Shown piece after piece: positions 1 through 8,025 of a stretch of 64,000 nt of DNA (its first letter is position 1; each line of letters starts with the position of its first letter). Source of the stretch: Streptomyces sp. TLI_171. GTDB lineage: Bacteria > Actinomycetota > Actinomycetes > Streptomycetales > Streptomycetaceae. The notes beneath the pieces are model-generated. The model had not been told where the DNA came from and ran no database searches. It saw only the letters and a list, made by a program, of their open reading frames with translations. The translations under genes and the position numbers were made by a program. The DNA is taken from positions 3,906,001-3,970,000 of the forward strand of contig NZ_RAPS01000001.1 in assembly GCF_003610255.1 (NCBI RefSeq). Direction: 5' to 3'.

Positions 1-489
1 CTTGACGACGCCCTTGGTGGACACCATCACGTTCGCCGGCTTGATGTCGCGGTGCACCAGCCCCTGGTCGTGCGAGGCCTCCAGCGCCGACAGCACCGCC
101 GCGGTGATCTTCAGGGCCTGCTCGTTGGGCATCGCCCCACGGGTCGTCACCTGCTCGTCCAGCACGTCCTTCAGCGAACGGCCCTCGACGAACTCCATCA
201 CGATGTACGGCGTGGTCGACCCGTCCGGCGCGACGTCCTCGCCGGAGTCGAACACCGAGACGATGTTGGTGTGCTGGAGCCGCGCCACGGCCTGCGCCTC
301 GCGCCGGAACCGCTCCTTGAACGAGGCCTCCCGGCCCAGTTCGGTGTGCAGCGTCTTCACCGCCACCTGACGGTCCAGCACCGTGTCGTAGGCGAGATGG
401 ACCGACGCCATGCCGCCCTGCCCGAGCAACCGCTGCAGCACGTACCTGCCGTGGCCGAGCGAGTGCCCCCCGGTGCTGCCCTCTGTCAT
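1..489 (-). CDS. Ser/Thr protein kinase, N-terminal 163 residues only (runs off the left edge)
   Basis: Reading leftwards from an ATG at 489 there is an open frame to the window edge that encodes the front of a Hanks-type (PknB-like) serine/threonine kinase. Visible motifs are the glycine-rich loop GQGGMASV near residue 24, the ATP-anchoring lysine in VAVKTL near 45, and the catalytic loop HRDIKPAN near 148. The frame is uninterrupted. A purine-rich GGGGGAG lies just upstream of the ATG. The activation segment and any transmembrane or sensor domain lie outside the window, so the subfamily and ligand cannot be named. The Bpa gene is upstream on the same strand, but a hairpin separates the two. 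Confidence 0.88.
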   Translation of the reverse strand, partial: MTEGSTGGHSLGHGRYVLQRLLGQGGMASVHLAYDTVLDRQVAVKTLHTELGREASFKERFRREAQAVARLQHTNIVSVFDSGEDVAPDGSTTPYIVMEFVEGRSLKDVLDEQVTTRGAMPNEQALKITAAVLSALEASHDQGLVHRDIKPANVMVSTKGVVK

Positions 490-543
490 GGTCCCAGCTC
501 CCCCTCGGCACGCGGCACTTCCGGACAGGGGTCAGGGTAGCGG

Positions 544-574
544 TTCGGGGCCGCGCCGAAGCGCGGCCCCCGAA
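544..574 (-). terminator. GC-rich hairpin after the Bpa gene
   Basis: A 9-bp perfect stem (547-555 with 562-570) with a 6-nt loop lies in the 103-bp gap between the Bpa stop and the kinase start. TTC and GAA flanks could lengthen it with a bulge. No T tract follows, which is common for actinomycete terminators. Confidence 0.5.
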
Positions 575-592
575 AGGCCACCGACGGTGCGG

Positions 593-1201
593 CTACAGGT
601 ACGGACCGGAGCGGATCCCGCGACCCGGTCCGGAGTCGTCCGGATCGCCCTCCGCCCCGTGCAGACCGGGCGGCAACGCCCGCCGCATCTGCTCCAACTG
701 GGCCCGGGCCGCCATCTGCTGGGCGAACAGCGCGGTCTGGATGCCGTGGAACAGGCCCTCCAGCCAGCCCACCAACTGGGCCTGGGCGATGCGCAGTTCG
801 GCCTCGGTCGGAATCACGTCGTCGGCGAACGGCAGCGACAGCCGCTCCAGCTCCTCGACCAGCTCCGGCGCGAGGCCCAGCTCCAGCTCCTTGATCGAGC
901 TGGCGTGGATGTCCTTCAACCGCGCCCGGCTCGCCTCGTCCAGGGGCGCCGCCCGCACTTCCTCCAGCAGTTGCTTGATCATGCTGCCGATCCGCATCAC
1001 CTTGGCCGGCTGCTCGACCATCTCGGTCACCGGGAGTTCGCGCGGCTCGTCGTCGTCGCCCCGCCCGAGACCGGAGACCGGCGCGGTGCCCACCGCCATC
1101 CCGTCCGGACCGACGATCAGCACCTTCGGGCTGTCGTCGGGGTTCCCGCCCGCCGCCTGGTACGGCTCCTGCTGCGACCGCTCGTTCATCGGGTTGGTCA
1201 T
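593..1201 (-). CDS. bpa: Bacterial proteasome activator Bpa/PafE family protein
   Basis: The 202-residue product matches the actinobacterial Bpa (PafE) family: a helical core (conserved stretch EQPAKVMRIGSMIKQLLEEV) flanked by polar tails. Bpa forms a dodecameric ring that opens the 20S proteasome gate without ATP, docking through a C-terminal HbYX-like motif (GQYL in Mycobacterium). This protein ends in GPYL, which keeps the penultimate Tyr and final Leu. The ATG at 1201 was preferred to one 12 codons upstream because AAGGAG sits directly before it. Streptomycetes generally encode a 20S proteasome, so the role is plausible; it is inferred from the family. Confidence 0.85.
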   Translation of the reverse strand: MTNPMNERSQQEPYQAAGGNPDDSPKVLIVGPDGMAVGTAPVSGLGRGDDDEPRELPVTEMVEQPAKVMRIGSMIKQLLEEVRAAPLDEASRARLKDIHASSIKELELGLAPELVEELERLSLPFADDVIPTEAELRIAQAQLVGWLEGLFHGIQTALFAQQMAARAQLEQMRRALPPGLHGAEGDPDDSGPGRGIRSGPYL

Positions 1202-1292
1202 AGCTCCTTCATATGCTTCGTCCACCACGAAGGTCAACGAAGCTGCCCCCGGGAAAGTCCCGGACGGCGCCCTCCGGCGTCCCGGACCGGGC

Positions 1293-2234
1293 TCACCTGC
1301 GGCGCAGCTTCAGACCCACGAGCCCGAAGCCGAGCCCCATCAGCCCCAGGCCGACGCCCAGCGGCAGCTGGAGCGCCGAGGGGTCGTTCCAGTGCACCGG
1401 GCCCACCGCCCGGGCCGGCCCCGCCGCCAGCGCCCCGCCCGCCAGCGGCGGCTGCTCCGCCGCGGCGGGACTCGCCGGGATCTCGGCCGCATCCGCGTCC
1501 TGGCCCCAGCCCAGCGCCGGTGCCTGCGCCGTGGGCACCGCCCGCGGCTCCGGCAGCGCCGGCTGCCCGCTGTCCTCCGGCGCCGGCGCGGTCCCGTCCG
1601 CCGACGGCGCCGGCTGCGGCCCTACCGGAACGGCCGGAACCACCGGCTGCTGGTGCCGCCCGTGCTCGTGGGCCCCGGGCGCTTCCGGCGCCGCGCTCGG
1701 CGAAGGCGAGGGCGAGGGCGAAGGGGAGGGCGAGGGTGACCCGGAGGGCGAGGGCGAAGCGGAGGGGGCGGACGGGGGCGATGCGTCGGGCGAGGGCAGC
1801 GCGGAAGCCGGGGCGGAGGGCCCCGCCGGGCCGTCCTCCGAGGCCGGCGCGGACGGTTCCGCGGGAGCGTCCGGCGAGGCCGCCGTCCGGGTCGCCGTGG
1901 CGCTGGTGCCGGGCACCGCCGGGACCGGCACGGATATCGCGCCGTCGATCGGGCCGACCGGATCCCCGGCCCCGGGCAGCGGACTGCTCGCCGTGGTCGC
2001 CCCGGCCAGTTGCTGCAGGGCCGCGTCCAGCTGGGCCTGCGTCTGCTGCCGCGTGGCGTCCAGCTGCGCCTGGGCCTGTTGCCTGGCCCCGGCCGCGGGG
2101 TCGGCGGCGAGCGCGGGGACGGCCAGCAGCAGCGGCAGAGCCACGCCGGTCAGCGCCGCCCAGCGGCGCAGCGGGGTCGAGCAGGCGGTGGCCCGGGACG
2201 GAGCCGAGGATGCGACGGAGCGGCGAGCAGGCAT
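1293..2234 (-). CDS. Secreted, C-terminally membrane-anchored Pro/Ser/Ala-rich protein of unknown function
   Basis: The 313-residue product has a basic N-terminus and a hydrophobic segment (VALPLLLAVPALA) typical of a Sec signal peptide with cleavage near residue 43. A short Gln/Ala-rich repeat follows (QAQLDATRQQTQAQLDAALQ, coiled-coil-like). A long low-complexity stalk includes a run of PS dipeptides (about residues 165-185). Near the end a Gly/Leu-rich hydrophobic segment is followed by KLRRR, so it looks like a cell-surface protein held in the membrane by its C-terminus. There is no LPXTG or LAXTG motif. No enzymatic domain is recognised. GGAGGA lies upstream of the ATG at 2234. Confidence 0.7.
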   Translation of the reverse strand: MPARRSVASSAPSRATACSTPLRRWAALTGVALPLLLAVPALAADPAAGARQQAQAQLDATRQQTQAQLDAALQQLAGATTASSPLPGAGDPVGPIDGAISVPVPAVPGTSATATRTAASPDAPAEPSAPASEDGPAGPSAPASALPSPDASPPSAPSASPSPSGSPSPSPSPSPSPSPSAAPEAPGAHEHGRHQQPVVPAVPVGPQPAPSADGTAPAPEDSGQPALPEPRAVPTAQAPALGWGQDADAAEIPASPAAAEQPPLAGGALAAGPARAVGPVHWNDPSALQLPLGVGLGLMGLGFGLVGLKLRRR

Positions 2235-2373
2235 CGAAGCAGGTCCTCCCGACGGCCGCCCGCACCGAGGTGCGGGCGGAGGCGGAACAGCTTGTGACCA
2301 GACTCACATACTCGGACACTCCGGGCATTTCCACCGCCACACCCACGGGTGAACGGGGCCCTCGCGGAGCTCG

Positions 2374-3342
2374 CTAGAGCGCCAGGACGACCTTGCCGAC
2401 CTGGGTGCCCGCCTCGACCACCCGGTGGGCCTCCGGGGCGTCGGTGATCGGCAGGACACGGTCGACGACGGGCCGGACCACCCCGGCCTCGACCAGCGGC
2501 CAGACGTGCTCCCGGACGGCGGCGACGATGGCGGCCTTCTCGCCGAGCGGACGGCCGCGCAGGTTGGTGGCGACCAGGGCGGCGCGCTTGGCGAGCAGGG
2601 TGGAGAGGTTGACCTCGGCCTTGATGCCGCCCTGCAGCCCGATCACCACCAGGCGACCGTTGACGGCCAGGGCGTCGATGTTCCGCTGCAGGTACTTGGC
2701 GCCGATGATGTCGAGGATGACGTCGGCGCCGCCGAGCGCGGCGAGTTCGGCGGTGAAGTCCTGCCGGTGGTAGTCGATCAGCACGTCGGCGCCGAGCTCG
2801 GCGCAGCGGGCGAGCTTCTCGGGGCTGCCCGCGGTGACCGCCACCCGGGCCCCGACCGCCTTGGCGAGCTGGATCGCCATGGTGCCGATGCCGCTGGCCC
2901 CGCCGTGTAGCAGGACGGTCTCGCCGGGGCGCAGGTGGGCGACCTGGAAGACGTTCGACCAGACCGTGCAGGCGACCTCCGGCAGGGCCGCGGCCTGCTC
3001 GGCCGTCAGGCCCTTCGGGACGGGCAGCAGTTGCCCGGCCGGGACGGCCACCTGCTGGGCGTAGCCGCCGCCCGCGAGCAGCGCGCACACCTCGTCACCG
3101 ACCGCCCAGCCCGCCACGCCGGGGCCGAGCGCGGCGATCCGGCCCGCGCACTCCAGGCCGGGGTAGGGCGAGCTGCCCGGCGGCGGGTCGTAGAAGCCCT
3201 GGCGCTGCAGCAGGTCGGCGCGGTTGACCGCGGTGGCGGCGACCTCGACCAGCACTTCGCCGGCCGCCGGAACGGGATCGGGAACCTCGGCCCAGACCAG
3301 CCGCTCGGGTCCGCCGGGCTCGGGAATCGTGATGGCTCGCAT
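2374..3342 (-). CDS. NAD(P)H:quinone oxidoreductase (zinc-independent MDR superfamily, QOR/PIG3-like)
   Basis: The 322-residue protein has the medium-chain dehydrogenase/reductase layout: an N-terminal GroES-like domain (RADLLQRQGFYDPPPG, then YPGLECAG) and a Rossmann cofactor domain with HGGASGIGTMAIQLAKA near residue 148. The structural and catalytic zinc cysteines of alcohol dehydrogenases are absent, as in quinone oxidoreductases of the PIG3 type. It probably reduces quinones with NADPH in the cytoplasm. The start at 3342 (MRAITIPEPGG) fits the family; a longer reading frame upstream has no support. No strong ribosome-binding site is visible. Confidence 0.88.
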   Translation of the reverse strand: MRAITIPEPGGPERLVWAEVPDPVPAAGEVLVEVAATAVNRADLLQRQGFYDPPPGSSPYPGLECAGRIAALGPGVAGWAVGDEVCALLAGGGYAQQVAVPAGQLLPVPKGLTAEQAAALPEVACTVWSNVFQVAHLRPGETVLLHGGASGIGTMAIQLAKAVGARVAVTAGSPEKLARCAELGADVLIDYHRQDFTAELAALGGADVILDIIGAKYLQRNIDALAVNGRLVVIGLQGGIKAEVNLSTLLAKRAALVATNLRGRPLGEKAAIVAAVREHVWPLVEAGVVRPVVDRVLPITDAPEAHRVVEAGTQVGKVVLAL

Positions 3343-3487
3343 GGCCGCCACGCTACGCCCCCGGCCGCTCCACACCCCTTCCCCCCGCCGTCAACTGTCA
3401 GCCCGTCAGGGCGTGCGCTCCCGGGCCGACAGGGTGGCGACACTCCGGCCCCGGGGTGGGTCGGGGGCGTTCGCACCCCGCATCCTT

Positions 3488-4600
3488 GTGCCTGTGCCGA
3501 ACTCCATCCCGCCCACCGACCAGGGTGCCCGGCCGTCCCGTCTGACGCTCAGTCGCTTCCGGGACAGCGGCACCGACACCACCGACCCCATCCGCCGGAT
3601 CGCGCTGCCCGCCCGGCCGACCCGCCCGCCGCTGCGACAGGTCGGCAGCCGGCTGCTGCTGGCGCTGGGCGTGCTGATCGCCACCACGCTGATCGTGTAC
3701 CTGGACCGCGACGGCTACAACGACAACGCGGACAGCTCGGTCAGCTTCCTGGACGCGGCGTACTACGCCACCGTGACCCTCTCCACCACCGGCTACGGCG
3801 ACATCACCCCGGTGAGCGACGGCGCGCGGCTGATCAACATCTTCGTGATCACGCCGATGCGCGTGGTCTTCCTGATCATCCTGGTCGGCACGACTCTCGA
3901 AGTGCTCACCGAACGCACCCGCCTGCAGTGGCGGATCGAACGCTGGAGGAACACCGTGCGGGACCACACCGTCGTCATCGGCTACGGCACCAAGGGCCGC
4001 AGCGCGGTCGACACCCTGCTCGGGCAGGGCGTCCTGAAGGACTCGATCGTGGTGGTCGACCCGCAGGCCAAGGCGATCGAGCAGGCCACCCACGACGGCC
4101 TGGTCGGCGTGCTCGGCGACGCCACCCGCGCCGCCACCCTGCTACGGGCCGAACTGCCGCGCGCCGCGCAGGTGGTGGTCGCCCCGCAGCGCGACGACAC
4201 CGCCGCGCTGATCACCCTGACGGCCCGTCAGCTGAACAAGGGCGCCACCGTGGTCGCGGCCGTCCGCGAGGACGAGAACGCCCCACTGCTGCGGCAGAGC
4301 GGCGCGGACGTGGTGGTCACCTCCTCCAGCTCCGCGGGCCGGCTGCTCGGCATGTCGATGCTCAGCCCGAACGCCGGCTCGGTGATGGAGGACCTGCTCA
4401 CCTACGGCAACGGGCTGGACGTCGTCGAACGGCCGGTGACCAAGGCGGAGGCCGGGCTCAGCCCGCGCGAGCTGCCCGATCTGGTGGTGGCGGTGGTCCG
4501 CGGCCGCCGGGTGCTGAACTACACCGAGCCCGAGGCGGCGGTGCTGCAGCTCACCGACCGGCTGATCGTCATCAAGCCGGCCGTGCCCGTCGCGCACTGA
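3488..4600 (+). CDS. Potassium channel, two transmembrane segments plus cytoplasmic RCK/TrkA-N domain
   Basis: From a GTG at 3488 the product is about 370 residues. A first hydrophobic segment (about residues 55-72) is followed by a pore loop carrying the selectivity filter TTGYGD (about 100-105), then a second hydrophobic segment (about 115-135). The C-terminal half begins with the Rossmann signature VVIGYGTKGRS and continues as a TrkA-N/RCK domain (DPQAKAIEQATHDGLVGVLGDA). This is the MthK-like architecture of a ligand-gated potassium channel. The exact start is uncertain: GTG codons at 3488 and 3494 are both possible and neither has a clear Shine-Dalgarno sequence. Confidence 0.85.
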   Translation: MPVPNSIPPTDQGARPSRLTLSRFRDSGTDTTDPIRRIALPARPTRPPLRQVGSRLLLALGVLIATTLIVYLDRDGYNDNADSSVSFLDAAYYATVTLSTTGYGDITPVSDGARLINIFVITPMRVVFLIILVGTTLEVLTERTRLQWRIERWRNTVRDHTVVIGYGTKGRSAVDTLLGQGVLKDSIVVVDPQAKAIEQATHDGLVGVLGDATRAATLLRAELPRAAQVVVAPQRDDTAALITLTARQLNKGATVVAAVREDENAPLLRQSGADVVVTSSSSAGRLLGMSMLSPNAGSVMEDLLTYGNGLDVVERPVTKAEAGLSPRELPDLVVAVVRGRRVLNYTEPEAAVLQLTDRLIVIKPAVPVAH

Positions 4601-4636
4601 CCTACGGCTGCCGACCGGGGCGGGCCGGAGCGGTCG

Positions 4637-4650
4637 GTTCCACGTGGAAC
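4637..4650. other. parS: parS site (ParB-binding), perfect palindrome
   Basis: GTTCCACGTGGAAC, a 14-bp perfect palindrome, lies in the gap between the convergent channel and moeA genes. It matches the streptomycete parS form GTTYCACGTGRAAC. Confidence 0.9.
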
Positions 4651-4668
4651 ATCGCCCGGCCGCGGCGG

Positions 4669-5904
4669 TCAGGGCAGCGGCAGCAGCTCGGCGCACTCTC
4701 CCGCCGCCAGGCCGCCGGGCGGGACGACCGCCAGCGCCTCCGCGCGGGCCAGGCCGCGCAGCATGGCCGGGCCGTCGTGCGGCAGCGGGGTCGGCCCCGC
4801 CGCGGTGCGGCGCACCGGGTGCAGCCGGGTGTCGACCGGGTGGCCGGGCAGCGCCTCGGCCAGCGGCTCCAGCGGGCCGGTGACGGGAACCGCGCGGCCG
4901 GACAGCGCGTGCAGCAGCGGCAGCGCCAGCGTGAGCGCGCCTGCCACGGCGGCCAGCGGGTTGCCGGGCAGGCCCACCAGGTGCCGGCCGCCGGGCAGCG
5001 CCGCCAGCAGCATCGGGTGGCCGGGCCGCACCGCGACACCGTCCACCAGCGGGTGCCCGCCGGTGGCCTCCAGCGCCGCGTGCAGGAAGTCCACCGGCCC
5101 GGAGGCGGTCCCGCCGGTGGTCAGCACCAGATCCGCGGGCGAGTGCCGGATGGCGTCCCGGAGCAGCCCGAAGTCGTCCCGGACGTAACGGCTGCCGATC
5201 AGTTCGGCCCCCGCTGCGGCCAGCCAGGGCGGCAGCAGCGGGCCCAGCGCGTCCCGCACCCGGCCCGGGCCCGGCAGCCCGGAGGTCAGCAACTCGTCGC
5301 CCAACACCAGCAGTTCGACGGTCGGACGACGGTGCACGGCGAGCAGGTCGTGCCCCGCCGCGGCGGCCAGCCCGAGCACCGCCGGGGTCACCGCCACCCC
5401 GGCGGGCAGCAGCTCCTCGCCCCGCCCGCACTCCTGGCCGCGCGGCCTGACGTCCTGACCGGGGCCGACCTCGCCGTGCAACACGGCGGTGCCGCCCGGG
5501 AGTTCGGTGAGCGTCCCGTGCTCGCGGCGGAGCACGCCGGTGGCCCCCGGCGGCAGCTGGGCACCGGTGGCGATCTCCACCGCCGCGCCGTCCGCGAGCG
5601 GGGCGCACCGCTGGCCCGCCAGCACCCGGCCGGACAGGCGCCACGGGCCCGGACCGGCCACCGCCCAGCCGTCCATCGCCGAGGTGTCGAAGGCGGGCAG
5701 GTCGGTCAGCGCCGCCAGCGGCTCGGCCAGGGTGCGCCCGGCCGCCGCGTCCAGCGGCGCGCGCTCCACCGGCAGTGGTCCGGCCGCCGCCCGGGCGGTG
5801 CGCCGGGCCAGCGGCCACGGGCAGCCGCGCAGCGTGGGCGCCGCGGAGGTCAGCCGCACCTCGCCGGTCGGGTCCGCCGTTCCCATCCCCGCCGCGCCGC
5901 TCAC
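4669..5904 (-). CDS. moeA: Molybdopterin molybdenumtransferase MoeA
   Basis: MoeA inserts molybdate into adenylylated molybdopterin to form the active molybdenum cofactor in the cytoplasm. The 411-residue product shows the family landmarks in order: DLPAFDTSAMDGWAV near the N-terminus, a domain with VEIATGAQLPPGATGV, the MogA-like catalytic domain with LVLGDELL and TTGGTASG, and GLPGNPLAAV near the end. A GTG at 5904 was chosen because it overlaps the stop of the upstream DUF6457 gene in a GTGA arrangement, which implies translational coupling; an ATG at 5886 is the alternative. A mobA-like gene follows the same strand upstream. Confidence 0.88.
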   Translation of the reverse strand: MSGAAGMGTADPTGEVRLTSAAPTLRGCPWPLARRTARAAAGPLPVERAPLDAAAGRTLAEPLAALTDLPAFDTSAMDGWAVAGPGPWRLSGRVLAGQRCAPLADGAAVEIATGAQLPPGATGVLRREHGTLTELPGGTAVLHGEVGPGQDVRPRGQECGRGEELLPAGVAVTPAVLGLAAAAGHDLLAVHRRPTVELLVLGDELLTSGLPGPGRVRDALGPLLPPWLAAAGAELIGSRYVRDDFGLLRDAIRHSPADLVLTTGGTASGPVDFLHAALEATGGHPLVDGVAVRPGHPMLLAALPGGRHLVGLPGNPLAAVAGALTLALPLLHALSGRAVPVTGPLEPLAEALPGHPVDTRLHPVRRTAAGPTPLPHDGPAMLRGLARAEALAVVPPGGLAAGECAELLPLP

Positions 5905-6221
5905 CGCTGGGCCGGGCCGTCCGCCGCGCCTGCCGGCGCACCGTCCGTCCCGCCGTCCGTCCCGCCGTCCGCGGCGGCCCAGCGCTCGGCCAGCGCGGTC
6001 ACCTTGGCGTTGGCCTCGGCCACCGCCGCCGCCCCACCGCCGTGCCGGGCCGCCGCGTAGCCGACCAGGAACGCCGTCAGCGGCGCGGCCGGGCGCTCCA
6101 CGCCGTGCGCCACCACCCGCGTCATGTCCAGCAGACCCCGGACGTCCACCGCCAGGTCGAGGCCCAGTTCGGCGCCCGCCGCAGCCATCCACTCGTCCAA
6201 TGTGCGCTCCATGACGCCCAT
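5901..6221 (-). CDS. DUF6457 family protein, small molybdenum-cofactor-associated protein
   Basis: A small helical protein of about 106 residues with the pattern LDEWMAAAGAELGLD, then VAHGVERPAAPLTAFLVGYA, which I recognise as DUF6457. In actinomycetes this family sits beside moeA and MobA-like genes, as it does here, so a role in molybdenum cofactor supply is inferred from neighbours only. The C-terminus is a Gly/Asp/Thr-rich tail. ATG codons at 6221 and 6212 are both possible; neither has a strong ribosome-binding site. The stop overlaps the moeA start by four bases. Confidence 0.68.
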   Translation of the reverse strand: MGVMERTLDEWMAAAGAELGLDLAVDVRGLLDMTRVVAHGVERPAAPLTAFLVGYAAARHGGGAAAVAEANAKVTALAERWAAADGGTDGGTDGAPAGAADGPAQR

Positions 6222-6308
6222 GCTGCCCGATCCCGGTCGCCGCGGACCGCTTACCCCGTGAGCGCCGCGGTTCGTTTCGCTCACCGCACGCCGAGCACGG
6301 CCGTGAGA

Positions 6309-6884
6309 TCAGCCGTCGCCCGCCCGGCGGCGGGCCGCCGCCAGCTCCGCCCAGGTGTCGCAGTCGAAGGACGCACCCGCCGGATCGGGCACCGCAGCCA
6401 GCCGCAGGCCGTCGGTCAGCCCGCGCAGCGGGCGGCCCGCCGGATCACCCAGCTCGGCCAGCGCCCCGCGCAGCGCGGCGGTGCGGTAGACCGCGGCCAG
6501 CGGCTGGGCGCGGCCCCCGGCGTCCACCAGCTGCGCGCCGTCGTCCGCCGCCCCGACCGCGGCCAGCAGGCGGCCCACCGCCGAGGCGTCCAGGAACGGC
6601 AGGTCGGCGGCCAGCAGCAGCACCAGCGGTGCGGACACCGCGGGCAGCGCGGCCGCCACCGCGGCGACCGGCCCGCCGCCCGGCGGCTCCTCCCGCAGCC
6701 AGCACACCCCGGCCCGCTCGGTCGGCCGCTCGGGACCCACCACCAGCACCTGGCGCGCCCCCGCGCAGGCCGCCAGCACCCGGTCCAGCAGCGGACGCCC
6801 GCCGACCGTCAGCGCCGCCTTGTCCACCCCGCCCAGCCGGCGCCCCGACCCACCGGCGGCCACCACCGCGTCGTACTCCGTCAT
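6309..6884 (-). CDS. mobA: Molybdenum cofactor guanylyltransferase-like NTP transferase (MobA family)
   Basis: The 191-residue protein begins with the nucleotidyltransferase signature AAGGSGRRLGGVDKAAL (GG-x-G-x-R-x-GG-x-DK type), which binds GTP. It continues with ADLPFLDASAVG, the metal-binding region of the MobA-like NTP transferase fold. MobA attaches GMP to molybdopterin to make the guanine dinucleotide cofactor. DUF6457 and moeA follow on the same strand within 90 bp, so the three probably form a molybdenum-cofactor operon. The protein could also act on another nucleotide, because MobA-like and CTP-type enzymes share this fold. Confidence 0.8.
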   Translation of the reverse strand: MTEYDAVVAAGGSGRRLGGVDKAALTVGGRPLLDRVLAACAGARQVLVVGPERPTERAGVCWLREEPPGGGPVAAVAAALPAVSAPLVLLLAADLPFLDASAVGRLLAAVGAADDGAQLVDAGGRAQPLAAVYRTAALRGALAELGDPAGRPLRGLTDGLRLAAVPDPAGASFDCDTWAELAAARRRAGDG

Positions 6885-6905
6885 CCCGGCAGTATCACCG
6901 GTCGA

Positions 6906-7814
6906 TCACTGGTCGCCCTCGACGATCTCGGCGTCGATGATCCCGTTGTCCTCGTGCGGCACCTCGGCGCGGCGGACGTTCGCGGCGGCGCCGAGCTCCA
7001 GGATGGCCGGCAGGGTCAGCCCGCCGTAGCGCTCGTTCATCGCGGCGGCCAGCGCCTCCGCGTCCTCGGGGTGGTCGTGCAGCGCCTCGTCGAAGTCCCG
7101 TAGGTAGCCGGCGGTGAAGACCAGCACCCGGTGCGCCGCGTCGTCCGCGCCGGGCGCCCGGTGCCCGGCGATCACCCGGTCCACGCCCAGGTCGGCGATC
7201 CGGCCCAGGTTGTGCGACCACTGGTCACGGGCCGCCGGATCGGTGTCGGCCGTCCACACGTGGGTGCCGTTGTAGACGAAGTCGCCCGCCACCACGGTGC
7301 GGATGCTCGGCAGGTGGGTGATGGTCGAACCGGCGCAGTCGCCCTGGCCCAGCTGCAGCACCCGGATCAGCTGACCGTCGATCATCAGCGGCTGCGGCAG
7401 CAGCGGCGCCGGGAGCAGCGGCAGGTCCGGGATGTCGTCGCCGTACACCGGCTTCCACTGCGCGACCTTCGCGGCCGCGGTCTGCCCGATCCCCTCCACC
7501 ACGGACGGTGCGGCCAGCAGCTGCGCGGCCGGGAACAGCCGCAGCACCTCCTCCGCGCCGAAGTAGTGGTCGGGGTGCTGGTGGCTGACCACGATCGCCA
7601 GCAGCTGACGGCCCTTGCCAGCGATCCACTCCGCCAGCTCCCGGCCCGCGCTGCGGGTCAGCTGGGCGTCGACCAGGATCGCCGTCCGCTCGCCCATGAT
7701 CAGGCTGGAGGTCGCGAAGAACGCGCTCTCCGGGCCGGTGAACACCTCCACCTCCAGCGGGCGGAAGGCCGGCGCATCGTCCGCGCCGCCGCGGTGGGCG
7801 CTCTGGTCGGTCAC
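6906..7814 (-). CDS. MBL-fold metallohydrolase
   Basis: The 302-residue product carries the metallo-beta-lactamase-fold metal motif HQHPDHYFG (HxHxDH) near residue 80, further histidines (TITHLPSIRTVVAGDFVYNG) and RVIAGHRAPG, so a dinuclear metal hydrolase is likely. It resembles the broad group of MBL enzymes annotated as hydrolases or quorum-quenching-like proteins; the substrate cannot be inferred. The start is a GTG at 7814, placed by GGGGAG eight to twelve bases upstream; in-frame codons further upstream overlap the manA promoter region. It ends 21 bp before the mobA-like start. Confidence 0.82.
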   Translation of the reverse strand: MTDQSAHRGGADDAPAFRPLEVEVFTGPESAFFATSSLIMGERTAILVDAQLTRSAGRELAEWIAGKGRQLLAIVVSHQHPDHYFGAEEVLRLFPAAQLLAAPSVVEGIGQTAAAKVAQWKPVYGDDIPDLPLLPAPLLPQPLMIDGQLIRVLQLGQGDCAGSTITHLPSIRTVVAGDFVYNGTHVWTADTDPAARDQWSHNLGRIADLGVDRVIAGHRAPGADDAAHRVLVFTAGYLRDFDEALHDHPEDAEALAAAMNERYGGLTLPAILELGAAANVRRAEVPHEDNGIIDAEIVEGDQ

Positions 7815-8025
7815 GGCTGCTCCCCTGGTCGGTGCGGTGGCAGGCCCGGCTCGGCCCGTACCGACCAGCCTGGCCGGTGGACCCCGGCGGTGCCGGGTGT
7901 GCGCGCCCAGGAGGGTGATCAACGGCCGCCCCGGAGCGGCCACCCGGGTCAGCTATTGTCGGGTGGCCCGCGCACCGGCCGACACGGCGCACACACACCT
8001 GCACCCACGCATTCGGGAGTACCTG

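Noticed and set aside
1690-1770. GC-rich hexanucleotide repeats as a possible CRISPR or mobile repeat
   Set aside because: They encode the PS-dipeptide stalk of the secreted protein; there are no spacers.
2935-6060. A 1041-codon open frame on the + strand across the quinone oxidoreductase, channel and moeA genes
   Set aside because: It is Arg/Pro/Gly-rich, crosses several well-supported genes on both strands and shows no family motif; it is a high-GC shadow frame.
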